In this document: in pieces, positions 1-12,837 of the stretch
Layout of the letters: each line of letters starts with the position of its first letter
How positions within the stretch are numbered: position 1 is the first letter of the stretch
DNA from: Diphasiastrum complanatum
Taxonomy: Eukaryota; Streptophyta; Lycopodiopsida; Lycopodiales; Lycopodiaceae
Direction: 5' to 3'
Assembly (NCBI GenBank): GCA_029204225.1
Contig: CM055092.1
Span: 60,455,401 to 60,519,400, forward strand
Length of the DNA: 64,000 nucleotides
Notes under the pieces: generated by a model
The model's input: only the letters and a program-made list of their open reading frames with translations
The model's database searches: none
What the model was told of the DNA's origin: nothing
Made by a program: the position numbers and the translations under genes

Positions 1-1500
1 CAAAGTTTAGGCAATTAACGGGCAATTAACGAAATGTGCAGGGGGGCCAAGTGGTTACCCAACAGACCAAAAACCCAGACAAATGAGCAGTAGGCGTACG
101 GCCCTTGAAAAATCGAAGAAAGGCCAAAAACAAAGGTACCCAAAGAAAAATGTAGGCCAACTACTAAAAATAGGGGTTGAAAAAGGGCCTCACCCAAAAT
201 TTGGATAATAAATGCCAAAACACCTTGGAGGCTAAAAAAATTGGGAGGTACACCCACTAGCCATTGACATTTTGGGCTTCTAGGGTGTACAAAAGGGAAA
301 ACTTTAATGGCCTCCCTAGCCTTTGACAAAAATCGCATCTTGGCTAGTTTTGAAAGAGAGCCTTGAATGCACCACTCCCCCACTCTCTTATGGAGGCCAC
401 TAGGTGTACTATCAAATGAGTTGGGGACACATGGCAAAGAGGGCTTGAAGGGCATAAAGAATGGCAAGATGGCATTGTGAAGGGATCCATTGGATTTTCC
501 TATAAGAAGGAGCCGACTCCTTGTATTTCAGGAGTTAGTGCTTTTGTGAGTTGGTCTTTTTGGGAGTTGGTATTTTTGGAAGTTAGTCCCATTTTGGAGT
601 TGATAGTTTTGTCTTGAGAGGAGAGCTTCATTGTTGTGTGGGGAGTGATTAGTAGTTGTTGGATGGTACTTGTCATGTATTGTTGTCCTATGTCCCAATG
701 TTAGTCGATTGTTTGAGAGAGTTGCTTCACTTGAATATGAGTTGCTAGATGAGGGTTGTAGTGTTGTAATTGATACATATTGGATGCATAAGGTGGATAC
801 TTGAGGGTGAAGCATGGTATGCTTGATGAAAGGTGTGTGGTCTCTTACAATTGATTGCTTGGTGTGATTGATGGATGGTGAGTGTTTCTTGACTTGTTTA
901 TAGAAGGTGATTGATCGGTTGGGGTTGTTAGAGTTTTTACCAATAGCATGGGTGGTTGATTGATGTTAGTCGGTGGGATTGGGTGTGTTTGTCTTTGCTT
1001 TGATGCTTGAAATGGATGTTTAGTGAATGCTTGAAGTTGGGTGTGGATTCCCACTTTTTACTTTGTTTTGGTGCTTACTTGGATGTTGCCATGTTTTGTT
1101 CGTTGAGAAATTAGAAGTTGATTGTCACTCTTGTCTCATGTGTTGTGTGTTGGATTGTGTTGGATAATGTGGGAAGTTGGAGAGTTTAATGTTGATTTTT
1201 GCTCTTGATTTATGTAGGCCTTGTTGATAGATGTTGGGTTGGTGATACTTATTTCATGGTTGTTAATGCATGGTTAGTGTGTTTGCACTCTTTGGGATTC
1301 GGGCTATGCTTGTTGATGGGGATCTTGGTTTGTGTTTGAATGTTAGAGTAGAGGGAGATGGTGAGGTGCTTAGCCTTTTCAATTTTACTTTTGAATGAGG
1401 GAATTGCATTGGGCTGAATGTATGGTGTTTAGATTGTGTTGATTGAGTAAATGGGTTGATTGTTAGGGAATGGTATGTGCCTTATGATGGACAATTGTCG
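1..1500. other. G/T-rich, strand-asymmetric non-coding DNA
   Basis: No gene is recognised. From about 500 to 1490 the plus strand is strongly enriched in T and G, with many short TTG, GAGTTG and GTTG words. Minus-strand open frames here are low-complexity by-products of that composition. A TATA-like CCTATAAGAAGG near 499-510 followed by the skewed tract is what a retroelement U3/R boundary could look like, but no LTR ends or partner copy are visible in the window, so this is only a suggestion. Confidence 0.4.
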
Positions 1501-2825
1501 TTTCTTCAATATAGTCAAAACAAGCTTGAGAAAGAGTGGTTTGCAGAGAACATTGTAGCATGGAGCTTTCTGCTAACGTGGCCAATGAACCCTAATGCCA
1601 TTCTAGTACGTAACAAACTACCATAGCGCATTGTCGTCTGTCGAAAAGGCATTGAGCAAAGAAGAACTCCTCCTCATAGCAGACTGAACATCTCAGTGCA
1701 TCCTCTGCACACAACTGTCACAATGCAATTTGTTACCATTTAGATCTGCTACTTGCCTATGACCCTTCTCTATCTACGGATTTGCAGACCTACGGCTCGT
1801 TGACAGGCCTGAGACCTCTTCGACACACTGTTTGTGGGTTGTTTCAGTTGCCTGTGGTTTTTAGAGCAGCCTGCGATCTTCTATTGCTACCAGAAGCTTG
1901 TTTTGCGGCCTATTACATCTGTTTGGTGGTTCAGAGTATTGCCTTCAGTTCCAAGGCACAGTCCTTACAAGGAGGGTGCTAGTGGATCATGGCCATGGTG
2001 ATTGCGGACATCCTTAGTCCCCTAAAATCCCATACCCTACGTGTTTAGGAGCTACCTTGATATCTTAAGATACTATCCTTATGCCAACACTTTAAGATAC
2101 CATTAGTTGAGTCTTAAGAACTTGTCCCTATTCTCTTAGGGATTGGTCCCTCAAGATTAGGACACTACCTTTAGATTTTAGAATTGTGCCTTTAGCTTTC
2201 GGATTATGGCCACAATGTGTAAGTATGTGTCTTTAAGATCACGTGGTTCTCACTAGGTGAGACTGTGCCCTTATAAAATCGTACGAGGAACGTTAAAAAA
2301 AAACTAGTTCACGTGAAACTGATATGAGTGGATCTTAGTCTTTTTGTTGTTTTTCCTTGTTGTATAGAGTGCTCGTGGGGTGCAAATTATACACATCGCT
2401 TTGTTTGATAAGCGATGGTATTTTCACTGATCGTCGGGTCTAGGTATTTTGCTAGACAGTATCGACGATGGGTGTGACTAGTGGGACACTTTAACCAAGG
2501 TGATGTTTTTCAACCACAGATGGTGGATGGCCCGCTCTCCCAAAGGCCATTTGAATGTCGAAGATACTACTAGCGAGATCATGGCACGAATTAGCAACCA
2601 GGGGCTTTTACAGAACCGTGACCCTAGAAAGCTAGTGAATCATTACACCAAAAGTGCTAGCACCCCCTCCTTACAGTCATACTTCTGAGAGCCTAGAAAA
2701 CTCTCATTGGCTCAAGAGCACAGGGTAATAGAAGAAGCCCCCAGGATTGGATGTGGCAGGACCTCCGTTACTCACGTAGGGCATAACCACCATCAGTAGT
2801 GGTGCCCCTTGAGTTTTTTAGGACT
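1501..2825. other. Intergenic or decayed repeat DNA, no gene recognised
   Basis: The longest open frames are about 60 codons and show no known motif. The stretch at 2030-2290 repeats short words such as TTAAGATAC and TTAGGAT at irregular spacing, suggesting an old, diverged simple repeat. A 62-codon plus-strand frame at 2500-2688 starts with Met-Met and has mixed polar composition. It could be a remnant of a retroelement leader, but I cannot assign it. Confidence 0.35.
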
Positions 2826-3640
2826 TTAACATACAAATGAGATAGAACAAGTAAAGTAGACTTGAACAACACTTCCTTGCTGCTCCTTTGACTTACTTGA
2901 GTCTTCCATAACCTGCAAAAACATATCCATAACATCTTTGCCAATTGACTCTCCTGTGACGCTCTTGACTAGCTCCAAATTGCCACCTTCCCTTTTGTGT
3001 TGTTGAAGCCCTTTGAGATCAACCTCTTGATTATCAACTTGATCATCAAAGTCACTGAACAAACTTTGTTTTCCAGCACAAAATTTTACAGCATGATAAC
3101 ATCCATCCACTTGCATAGCTCCGTCTACACAAGAAGATCTACCAAAGTATGTGAGAAAAGCAAAATGAGTCACTTCCACTCGCTTACCCTTCTCATCATA
3201 AGTGATCCTTGAAGGCATTTGTCTTTCCCTTGATGTTCTCCTTGGCTTTTGACTTGATTAAGGTCCATCATCATCACCACCTAAAGTAGGATCCTTTACA
3301 TCAACATCAAGAATGTTAGATCCATCCACATTACCATCAATAATACTTGAAGACACTTTTGGAATGTTCTCTTCATAGAAAATGACATCTCTACCAACAA
3401 TCACTTTGTTAGTAGAAGGAATGTAAACCTTGTAAGATTTACTCACCTCACTATGTCCAACAAAAATACCTTTCCTTGAAGATGCATGCTCCTTGGTCCT
3501 ATCATCAAGAGTAATGTTGACATAGCATGTGGATCCAAAAAGTCTTAGAAAGTTGACACTCAACCTCCTCTTGAATAGCATCTCAAAAGGTGTCCTTCCA
3601 CCCAAAATAGCACTTGACCACCTATTGCACAAGAAATTCG
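2826..3640 (-). pseudogene. Ty1/copia fragment: integrase C-terminal region and linker
   Basis: On the minus strand this encodes the region after the integrase core of a Copia polyprotein: a CNRW and GRTPFEMLFKRR block, then FLRLFGSTCYVNI, FVGHSE and VIVGRDVIFYEE. These are typical of the SH3-like part between integrase and reverse transcriptase. A stop near 3256 separates it from a tail that begins PSRITYDEKGKRVEV. The tail then runs into sequence shared with the foldback spacer near 15,750-15,860, with no reverse transcriptase motif. The protein closely resembles the Copia block at 16,083-17,345, so the two are copies of one family. The gag-pre-integrase and integrase catalytic parts are absent; upstream sequence is replaced by a gag fragment at about 3640. 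Confidence 0.8.
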
Positions 3641-4487
3641 AGAAGTTTTCTAATTTTCGGCAGAGGCAATGACATCTTCCAAAGAAGTCACCAATCCCTT
3701 CGACAATAACGATCCATTTTCTTAGGCAAGCCACCCAAGTACCATTCGTTTTGCATAGGAACTGGATACTTCCTAATTTTTCTATTAAATTCGTATATTT
3801 TCTAAGCGATTCCTTCGGTTTTTTCTCAATAGAATTAAGCCGTGCCAACAATCTAGTGGAGTATCCTATCTTCCTAAACTGCCTAAGGAATGCTGCTTTT
3901 AAAACCTTCCAAGTATTAACCGTTTCCGGTACTAATTGACTATACCAAGTCCTAGCCTACTCACATAGAAGATCTGACAAAATTCTAACTTTGTCCTCGT
4001 CTATATGTTCTTTATTTGCTATAGTAATAGACTCAAACTGAGACAAATAATTGTCCGCATATTCAAACGATGATCCCTTAAAGAAATCGTATCTGATTTT
4101 GGTAGATGTGGGTGGCGCTGAGTTCGCCACATTATCAGGTGGTAAACTAGAAGGACTAGGAGGACTAGGATCTAAACTACGCTCAGATGATGGTTTTGAT
4201 GAAGAAGATTTTGATTCTAAACTTGGTTTGGAAGTGGAATTAGACGAATCTGATTCTGATGAATTTGTAGAACTTGGTGTTTTAACGATCCTTTCCTCTA
4301 ATGAATCTACAAATGTTGTAGTAGCATTTAGAAAATCGTTAAACGCTTCAGATGTTAATCTTGCTCTAACTGGCAAATTTCGCAAATTCTGCAAATACAA
4401 ATCTCTAGATTTCCTATATGCTTCTAATCGTTGTGCACGCTCTAAATGTTTATGTTCAATAGTTGCTTGAGAGTGTGTTCTTAGCAT
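3641..4487 (-). pseudogene. Retrotransposon gag fragment fused to Copia sequence
   Basis: The minus-strand frame opens at 4487, with an N-terminal helical stretch and a Ser/Pro/Lys-rich spacer. A gag-like core follows: FFKGSSFEYADNYLSQF, then, after one in-frame stop at 3957-3959, ARTWYSQL and FLRQFRKIGYSTRLLARL. The spacing of W, Y and F fits the Retrotrans_gag family of Ty3/gypsy-like elements. The frame continues without a break past about 3640 into the Copia integrase fragment, making an accidental gag-integrase chimera. There is no zinc knuckle or protease downstream. The element of origin is not identified. Confidence 0.6.
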
Positions 4488-5133
4488 GCGTCATCTCCTC
4501 AGCAACATCACCAAATTATGTGGGAGCCTAGTCGTTATGGATGTCCACAAAATCAATGAATCAAGTAGTATAAAATGTTTGATTGTTCCCCAAGAGAGAG
4601 AATAATCTCTTCTTTTGTATGATAAGTGTAAATAAGATGGTGAATGGAATGTGATGTGTAATATTCACAATGAATACTACAACGACATATCTGGTTATCC
4701 AAAGATATTTGGGTAAATTGGCATCCAGAAACACCAATGGTGAAACGATTTGGTCAAGGTCTGTGATTATAAATGTTACTTTATCTTTTAGGCTCTTAGG
4801 ACAACAGTGAGCAATCAGATCAGACAACAACTAGCAAATAGATTCATCAAACAAAATCGAATTGGCTAATGTCGAACACAGTGAATTAGTTCTTTATCGC
4901 AAAAAGCAAACAGACCAGAGCATCAAACAAGTTCGTTATCTGAACACATAGCTAATTCAGAATTGAAAGAAGTTCTGCTTATGGTTATGCTTTACATCTT
5001 TGAATAATTCCCTGCACACATTAGTTAGAATTGTCACTCTCTGGTGACGCCTAAAAATCCATGTTAGAGTAATCTGAAATTCAGTAAGAAATGGAAAGTA
5101 TGTGTGACGCAAATAGACTTGTATCGCAAACAA
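4488..5133. other. No recognisable gene between two gag-bearing fragments
   Basis: A minus-strand frame at 4561-4830 (89 codons) is hydrophobic and shows no motif I can name. The stretch lies just downstream of the protease of the 5134-6313 Gypsy fragment, where reverse transcriptase would be expected, but no RT motif is visible. The Gypsy pol has been lost or replaced. Confidence 0.35.
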
Positions 5134-6313
5134 TTATAGATCATTCAGCACTCGGAGCTTCTGCACAAGTCGAGCATTCAAAAAATTGTGAGTACTACCT
5201 GAATCAAATAGCACATTCACGTCTTTCCCTAAAATATTGTCTCTCACCCGAAACAATTCATTAGGCTTGAAAGAGAGTGCACTAAAGTTACAAGTACAAT
5301 CACATTTATTCAACAAATTGACTTCCAATTTACCTGCCGATAAATCCACAATCATGAAACTTGACAGCTTTGCTTCCGTTCAGGGCATTGTTTGGCACGG
5401 TGCTCGGGCTTATTGCAGAGGAAACACAGATTGTTTAAGTGTCGCCAACCATGCTCTGTCTTTCACCACCAATTTCTTCTTCTTATTTTTTTTCTTTGAC
5501 TATTGGTACGCTTCTGCTTCCAGTTCGTCAAAAAAATGCTTCTTACGTTTGTTAGATTTTTCTTGCTTGGGTTTCAGGGCCGTTTGGCCATGCACGCTTT
5601 TCCGTGAGACAACAACTGTACTATCATAGGCTTTTGCCACATGGATAGCATCCTCCAGTGAGTTGAGGTTATTTCGTTTGCACTCATTTTGATAGTCAGC
5701 TGGCAATGTGCCAACTTGCGATCAAAGAGCGGCACCTTGGCCAAAGAGTCCAAGAACTCTTGGACATAACCGTCCAGTTTTTGGTTGCCCATTTTGCAGT
5801 TGATAAACCGAATATACAGCTCAGAATCTTCTATCGTGACAAAAGCTTTCAGAAATTTCGTCAGGATCCAGCCCGAGTCACCGGTTTCGTGAAAAGTTCC
5901 ATCCACCAAGAAGAGGCTTTGCCTTCTAGAAACAATAGAACTGATGATATTCGTTTATCCTCTGGGACGTTGTGCAAGCTAAAATAGCTTGTCCAATGGT
6001 TTAACGAGTCTTCAACAACTTTCGGACGTTTAAATTTTTTACCGTCGGAAAACATTTCCGGTTGGTAGCCCAAGTTGTTAGAGTTAATAGCTTGCAGTTG
6101 ATTAAATAGATTTTGCATTTGTTTATCCCGTTGTTTATTGCTCTGATGAAGTTCTAAAATTGCCTTGCCTAAAGTTTGCAACAGTTTTTCTGAGTCCAGG
6201 GTGTCATTAATGCCGGGTGAGGCTGGCTGAATTTCCGTATTTCCCCGATCACTTCTTGATGATGCTAGGTGAATCTCGGTACCACCCCCCTCCAAAATTT
6301 CATCAGTATCCAT
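5134..6313 (-). pseudogene. Ty3/gypsy gag-protease, frameshifted
   Basis: The minus-strand ATG at 6313 follows a long leader and primer-binding site, which supports the start. In order come an N-terminal polar region, a gag core (KFKRPKVVEDSLNHWTSYF, then LLFLEGKASSWWMELF), and more gag after a frameshift near 5890 (VQEFLDSLAKVPLFDRKL). After another shift near 5700 comes a basic linker, then a CCHC zinc knuckle at about 5380-5430 (CFLCNKPEHRAKQC), and an aspartic protease at 5134-5355 with the active-site motif LFDSGSTHNFL. Together these give gag, nucleic-acid binding and polyprotein cleavage. At least two frame changes mean no single polyprotein can be made. No RT, RNase H or integrase follows, so it is a 5' remnant. 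Confidence 0.8.
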
Positions 6314-7737
<1,424 letters not shown>

Positions 7738-7749
7738 GCTGTGATACCA
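7738..7749 (-). promoter_or_regulatory. Primer-binding site, initiator-Met tRNA type
   Basis: The minus strand reads TGGTATCACAGC, one base different from the usual plant TGGTATCAGAGC complement to the initiator methionine tRNA 3' end. It directly follows the LTR end (CTTTACA) by one base, the expected position for minus-strand DNA priming. Confidence 0.85.
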
Positions 7750-7750
7750 A

Positions 7751-8190
7751 TGTAAAGTCCACACAACAGGATTCTAGCCTAAGCATACTATACAAAGCAA
7801 CAACACAAGGGAACAGGTGGTGGATAAACCAACCCAACCAAACCTAGATCGTACGGATCTAGCCCCCAAGCTATGGATCAATCAGAGTCATGGAAAGAGG
7901 AGTCACACCAGCAGCATGTAGCTACTAATTACAAAATCAGGCATACACTAGTGAGAGCCCAGCAGGTATACTTATACCCTCCAAGGCCCATGCACCACTA
8001 ATAGTGCACTGTGACACCTCACTGAACACCTCACTGGACACCTCTGCAACCTATCTGGGCCACGTCCTTCAATTCCCTAATGACTCACTGATAGACCCAT
8101 ACCAACTCCACCACCATGTGTTTAGGCCTACAACCATTAATTATGACCATTTACACAAAAGGGCCCCAATTCCCTTATAGTCACAATTAA
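7751..8190 (-). repeat. 5' LTR of the minus-strand Gypsy element (far end uncertain)
   Basis: The internal edge is clear: the minus strand ends in CTTTACA just before the primer-binding site. The sequence resembles the other Gypsy LTRs of this window (43,098-43,586 and 57,182-57,671), notably the block around CTAGCCCCCAAGC. The outer boundary is not defined by a visible TG and target duplication; about 8190 is my estimate from the 489-bp length of related LTRs. Confidence 0.6.
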
Positions 8191-8229
8191 CTTACGAGTT
8201 GTTGGTCTACCGGTCCCTAGCGTGGACAC

Positions 8230-9074
8230 GCTACCCAAGACCAGTCATGGGCATGACACCAAACCTCTCCCATCATCCATATCACATCCACGACCCCTAG
8301 CCCCATCCGACCAGTTGTGGTTTTGCCAATCCCATTGACAGTTGTAACCTCCCCTTATTTCTCTATCACAACTCTGGCCATCACCACGTCCCCCTCCATC
8401 ACTGTTACCCTTCCGCTCATATCCTCCCCGATTCGCCCAACCATCATTCCAACCATCACCACCATTTCTTTGACTACACCACTTCTTCCACCCATCACAA
8501 CCATGCTACTTTCGGCCAGTTGAGATACTCAGGCGCTGAGTTGTTGGACAGCCCTAACAGGCCTCCAACAACAACTCCACCAATTGCTCACTGAACGAGC
8601 TACTGACTAGTCTCACGACCAACTAGTGGCAAGGCAAACACTGTAGGCTTTGACTGATCAGGCCACGTAGTTGCAAAAAGAGCAAGAGAAAGAGAAAGAA
8701 GAGTGTCGTGCCCATGTCCAAGCCCTTCAAGACCATCTCAATAAGGCCAATTTAGAGGCTCAGCAGTAGAACCAGCTCGTGCAAAATCTCAAGGCCGAGC
8801 TCGATGCGGAAAAGAAAGCTCGACAGACCTATCAATCTGATCGCCATCACCTCGTGTTGAAATCAAGGGAGCTGGAGCTAGAAAGAGAAACTCTCAAAAC
8901 CAACGAAAGGTCTCTAAAGGATTTGATCTACACCTTCGAGCGCAATGTCTCCAGAGAAAAGATGACGGCAACCAGAGACCAAGAAAACTTCTCATTCCAA
9001 CGGGCCACCCTGGAACTTTGAGTAAAGCAAGCAGAGCAGCAGGTGCAGGCATTTCAAGCTATCCTAGACAATTA
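8230..9074 (+). pseudogene. Decayed reading frame: Pro/Thr/Ile-rich then coiled coil
   Basis: One plus-strand frame can be followed from about 8230 to 9074 across seven or more stops, without a frameshift. The first third is rich in Pro, Thr, Ser and Ile. The rest is rich in Gln, Glu, Lys and Leu in heptad-like order, for example LKAELDAEKKARQTY and ELELERETLKTNERSL at 8779-9021, as in a coiled coil. Four of the stops (8608, 8644, 8668, 8767) are TAG in a Gln-rich, CAG-rich context, and two are TGA (8521, 9019). The frame suggests a former protein of roughly 280 residues, perhaps a retroelement gag. I do not recognise the family. Confidence 0.55.
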
Positions 9075-9838
9075 GCTCATCATGTCCCTAAAATTACTAC
9101 ATTTGGTTAAAAAAATATGTATAGTAAGAAAATTGTAATAGAATACATCCACCCATTACTCTAAGACTTATCCAATATGAGGAGAACTTACTAACTTGCA
9201 CCATCCACAAGTGACATTGTGCTATTATAGAATATTTTATGTGAGAATTGCAAGTGTCTACATAAGCTCCCAATTGTTATTCATGAGACCTCCTATCCTA
9301 GTGGTGTAGTAAGGGTATTAGGGACCAAGTTCTATATGTCAAATAACTTATTGTTAGGACTGTTGCAATTCTCTTTACTTACATAGCATATATGTTAGTG
9401 ATCATTTATGGGATAGAAAGCATTCATTAAAAAATTTCAATCCTTGATATACATCTCCCCAGGCAGCAGTCTTCCAGAATTTGGAAAGGAAGCGATAGTT
9501 TAGTGACAATTTTGGAAGTTTGCAAAACTGTGTACATAAGTTCAGAGATTCGAGTTGAGAATCTGAAACTTTATTCTGCAGCAATTTGAGGGAGCTGCAG
9601 CCTTTAGAATGGCTATACTGTCTTTCAAATGCAAATGAAATATCGACGTTTGAAAAGTTACATATGCAATTCTTTTAGACAATGGTATATGACAAATGAA
9701 CTCGGTTTGATCAAAGTTTAGTCTTCAGAATGAACTCAGCAAATTCCAGAATGACTACAAAAAATTCTCAATCTGATATGGGTATAGTCTTTAGAACGAA
9801 CTCATAGCTTTTAGAAGTTGCTTTTGATTTGGAAGGAT
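9075..9838. other. Intergenic, 3' flank of the transporter gene
   Basis: AT-rich sequence without an open frame of note. The part next to 9838 is downstream of the minus-strand transporter stop and should hold its 3' untranslated region and polyadenylation site. No single clear AATAAA signal can be singled out. Confidence 0.4.
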
Positions 9839-11170
9839 TTAGAACGAGAGCGCCAAAATGGACGCTGCAGCCGAGATTGTTCCCCAGGCTCCAAAGATGA
9901 CTCCAAACGCAATGAAACTGTAGTCCAAAACCGTCTTGCCCAGCGAGAGCCGTCCCCGAAACAGACGCAAGTGAAACAGTGCAGGCAAGATGAAACCCAG
10001 AGTACAAGAGACGCTGCTGCCCACCAAAGAAACAAAATCTCCAAAGTTGGGAACAGCTATGGCTGTCACGGCGATGCCTAGTACAAGAATTGATCTAAGC
10101 ACCATAGATGGCTTGCCCTGCACTACCCGCCTCTCCAGCAGCTCATACACAGGATCGATGTTTACTCTGAAGCAGAAGAACAGCCCCGTGCACTGAGAAA
10201 CCTTCACAATGGTGCTTTCAATGCCGCTTTGCAAGTTGAGCGTAATAATGTCTTGGGTTTGCGATCCAAAAGCTAAATATCCCAGCAATGCGAAGGCCGT
10301 GTAGAGAATATCAATGCTGCAGATCGCCCATCCAAACACTCCCCCAAATTTGGACCTCTCTTGCATTGCCGATTCTATTGGAATTAGAAGCGGAGAGCAT
10401 CCGAAGGCATAGATGCCCACCCCAACTACAAATGGCAAGCCTGAGATTTGTGTGAAGGCAGGTACAGGTTCGATCCCTCCTTTAAAGAATATTTTAGTGA
10501 TGTCTGCTCTCATCACCACTGCCATGGCTACTATGTTGGCCAGCGTTCCGAAGATACTAAAGGGAGCAAGGCGTGTGAGGGAGTTGATCGACGCCATTAG
10601 AACCTGCAGACAGAAGACAATACAAATGTATGTTGTTTTGTCTCCCCAGCTTAGTCCAAACATTGTCCCCGTGGCGGCTCGTTTCTGCATATGAGTAGCT
10701 TCGATGCTACTATATGATAGGAGAGTGTGAGAGGAAGCGTGTGAATGGTCATGGTAGGGCTGGGAGAAGGCTGATGCCATGTTTTCTCCGATGAAGAGCA
10801 GAAATGCTACGCAGCCACAGCCCTGGGCAAGCAGAATGAGTACATCTACGGCGATTCTGCCTGCTCTTCCAAATGCATGGTAGCCTAGATCACTGTACGT
10901 GCCCACCTCGCCGGCTCCTTGGCTTTCTATCACACGTCTTGCCTGCACCAGCAGCATCAGAGAGAAATACATGATGACAGCAACGGCTGTTAAAGTGATC
11001 GATCCTGCGAGCCAGCCACTGCGTTTGAATGCATAAGGCATCCCCAGAACGCCTGCACCCAGCACGGAAATTGTTACATTCCCGAAGGTCTTCCACACAG
11101 AAGAGAGGGGTACTGCACGAGCTGAAAGAAGAGGCGTTGTCTCCGTGACAAGATCATCAGCGATAACCAT
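9839..11170 (-). CDS. AVT-type vacuolar amino acid transporter
   Basis: This 443-aa single-exon protein belongs to the amino acid/auxin permease superfamily (Aa_trans), closest in pattern to plant AVT3-like proteins, which export neutral amino acids from the vacuole. After a polar N-terminus (residues 1-28) comes the family signature near 31-53 (SVLGAGVLGMPYAF, then KRSGW). About eleven hydrophobic segments follow, near 31-48, 53-76, 105-128, 178-195, 203-220, 245-262, 279-300, 321-338, 359-377, 383-405 and 415-438. DPVYELLERR (339-348) is a conserved loop motif. A His/Ser-rich insert at about 138-175 lengthens the loop after the third segment. The Met at 11170 gives the usual length of about 430-450 residues and places the GAGVLG motif where expected. 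No introns, stops or frameshifts are seen, unlike all surrounding retroelements. The exact substrate is inferred from the family. Confidence 0.9.
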   Translation of the reverse strand: MVIADDLVTETTPLLSARAVPLSSVWKTFGNVTISVLGAGVLGMPYAFKRSGWLAGSITLTAVAVIMYFSLMLLVQARRVIESQGAGEVGTYSDLGYHAFGRAGRIAVDVLILLAQGCGCVAFLLFIGENMASAFSQPYHDHSHASSHTLLSYSSIEATHMQKRAATGTMFGLSWGDKTTYICIVFCLQVLMASINSLTRLAPFSIFGTLANIVAMAVVMRADITKIFFKGGIEPVPAFTQISGLPFVVGVGIYAFGCSPLLIPIESAMQERSKFGGVFGWAICSIDILYTAFALLGYLAFGSQTQDIITLNLQSGIESTIVKVSQCTGLFFCFRVNIDPVYELLERRVVQGKPSMVLRSILVLGIAVTAIAVPNFGDFVSLVGSSVSCTLGFILPALFHLRLFRGRLSLGKTVLDYSFIAFGVIFGAWGTISAAASILALSF

Positions 11171-12837
11171 ATTGCTTGTCTATCTTCTTCGTCTTCACTT
11201 CCACTGGTTACTTATCATTGATCCGATCCACAAAGCTCTTCGGATAGTCCTTACTGCAAATATGTACTGCATTTATCGATTAATCAACCTATTTCTGCAG
11301 ATTAGAAATTCCTTTTGGTAACCTCTGTTCACCAGCATATGCCTGAGGCAGTCACAATCCTTTCTTGTTACAAGAGTAGTATAGCTACACAAGTATAACA
11401 TCAGCTGTCAGAAGGCGATCTCAGCACAGGTATCCATGTTTCAGTAGATTTCTGATTGCACTACAGAGGCTGCAATTTAATGGCAAAATTGAGGCGGCAA
11501 CAAAGGGCCGGGCTTCCATAAGTCGCTGATTGTCGCTGTGCTTTTTGTGAAGCTACCAGGTACATCCCATAGCAGAATGTATCATACTGAATATACGGCT
11601 CACAGGCTGTGTGCCAACTTCAGTCAAATTTCTGGATAATGAATTGCTTGTCAAACTCCTGCGATATATAAGAATCATATATTGCAAATCTTCTTATGGT
11701 TCCTATAAGTCTCAGAACCGTCGAAGAATCAAATCCTGCAGCTATTCAAATTTCAGAGTCAGTAAAACCAACAGCCAAGGCTTGAATTAATCAACACAAG
11801 ATCGACAATTGAAGCTGAATGACAAAACAAGACGAGAATCAAATCCTAAATTTGATAATAACGAGCAGCCGGATATTGCATCTGACTCATATATTTGACT
11901 AGTAAGCTTTTCTGCACTACAATATAGGCATGGCCCACTGCTGTGACACCGCTTCAGCATCATTTTCCTGACTGTGGAGCCAAAGCAGCTCCATTCCCAA
12001 AGCCCACCATGATATACGTATTACGTTGCATATTCTTTGGTTGTACACACAAATTGCAGCAAAACTACAACAGCAAAAACAAAATTTTAAAATCCTTGCT
12101 GAAAAATTAACGGCAGTTGAAGTCCTGACTCCTTGATAAGCTACAGCTAATGCCCACAGTCTTCTGCATATTGCGACATTTTGTGCTGTGTCTGACACCA
12201 AGTGGTAGACTAAATCGTGTCATCAGCGATGATGGCAGAATGAATTATTACCTAGCTAACTACACATTGTGACGTAATTTGTGAAGGAATTATATATTGT
12301 ATACTGCTGCTAATCTGAGATGAGTGGATCATGAGCGAATGTGAGACGTATTCGCTAATATTGGGTAGCCATCCATAGCCGCCGGGCTTACTTTTCAGGA
12401 ATCAGAAACACTAATACTATCCAACGCTTACAAACCCAGTCAAAGCCACATTTTTGTAAGTGAAAATACTTCACAATGTATTGGAGAATCTTTGTCTTTT
12501 TAAAGACCTTTGTGCCTAGTAAAATGGCCACTAAATTATGAAGTTTAATGGGATGTAAAGGTCACTAACAACTAGGAATAACCCAAGCTAAAGGATGGTG
12601 CTCAATATTACCCTTTTAAAGGTTGAAAAGTTTTAAGACTCTCTTAATGGATACTTTGTGACTATTCTACATATGCATCTGTTTTTCTCAAAAAATTTGT
12701 GGTGCGCTTTTCAGCTTGCGCGTCAGGCGTCAGGTGCCAAGATGCCACGTGGCAGTGTTAGACTGGTTGAACAAAGTCAAAGTGCTCATTACATTTCAGA
12801 AAGTACATGTGAAAAAAGTCAAAGTATCTATTACGCA
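11171..12837. other. Intergenic: upstream region of the transporter gene
   Basis: No protein-coding gene is recognised. The first few hundred bases beyond 11170 are the 5' flank of the minus-strand transporter gene. A TATATA word at about 11,664-11,669 (minus-strand CTTATATATC) is nearly 500 bp from the start codon, so its role as a core promoter is unproven. A 94-codon minus-strand frame at 11,917-12,201 has no recognisable features and is not called. Confidence 0.4.

Noticed and set aside
15-467. 150-codon minus-strand frame
   Set aside because: No family motif, skewed hydrophobic composition and no gene-like context; most likely chance.
9768-10044. Overlapping frames on both strands near the transporter C-terminus
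   Set aside because: Shadows of the 9839-11170 gene in other frames.
11664-11669. TATATA as the core promoter of the transporter gene
   Set aside because: Nearly 500 bp from the start codon with no further support.
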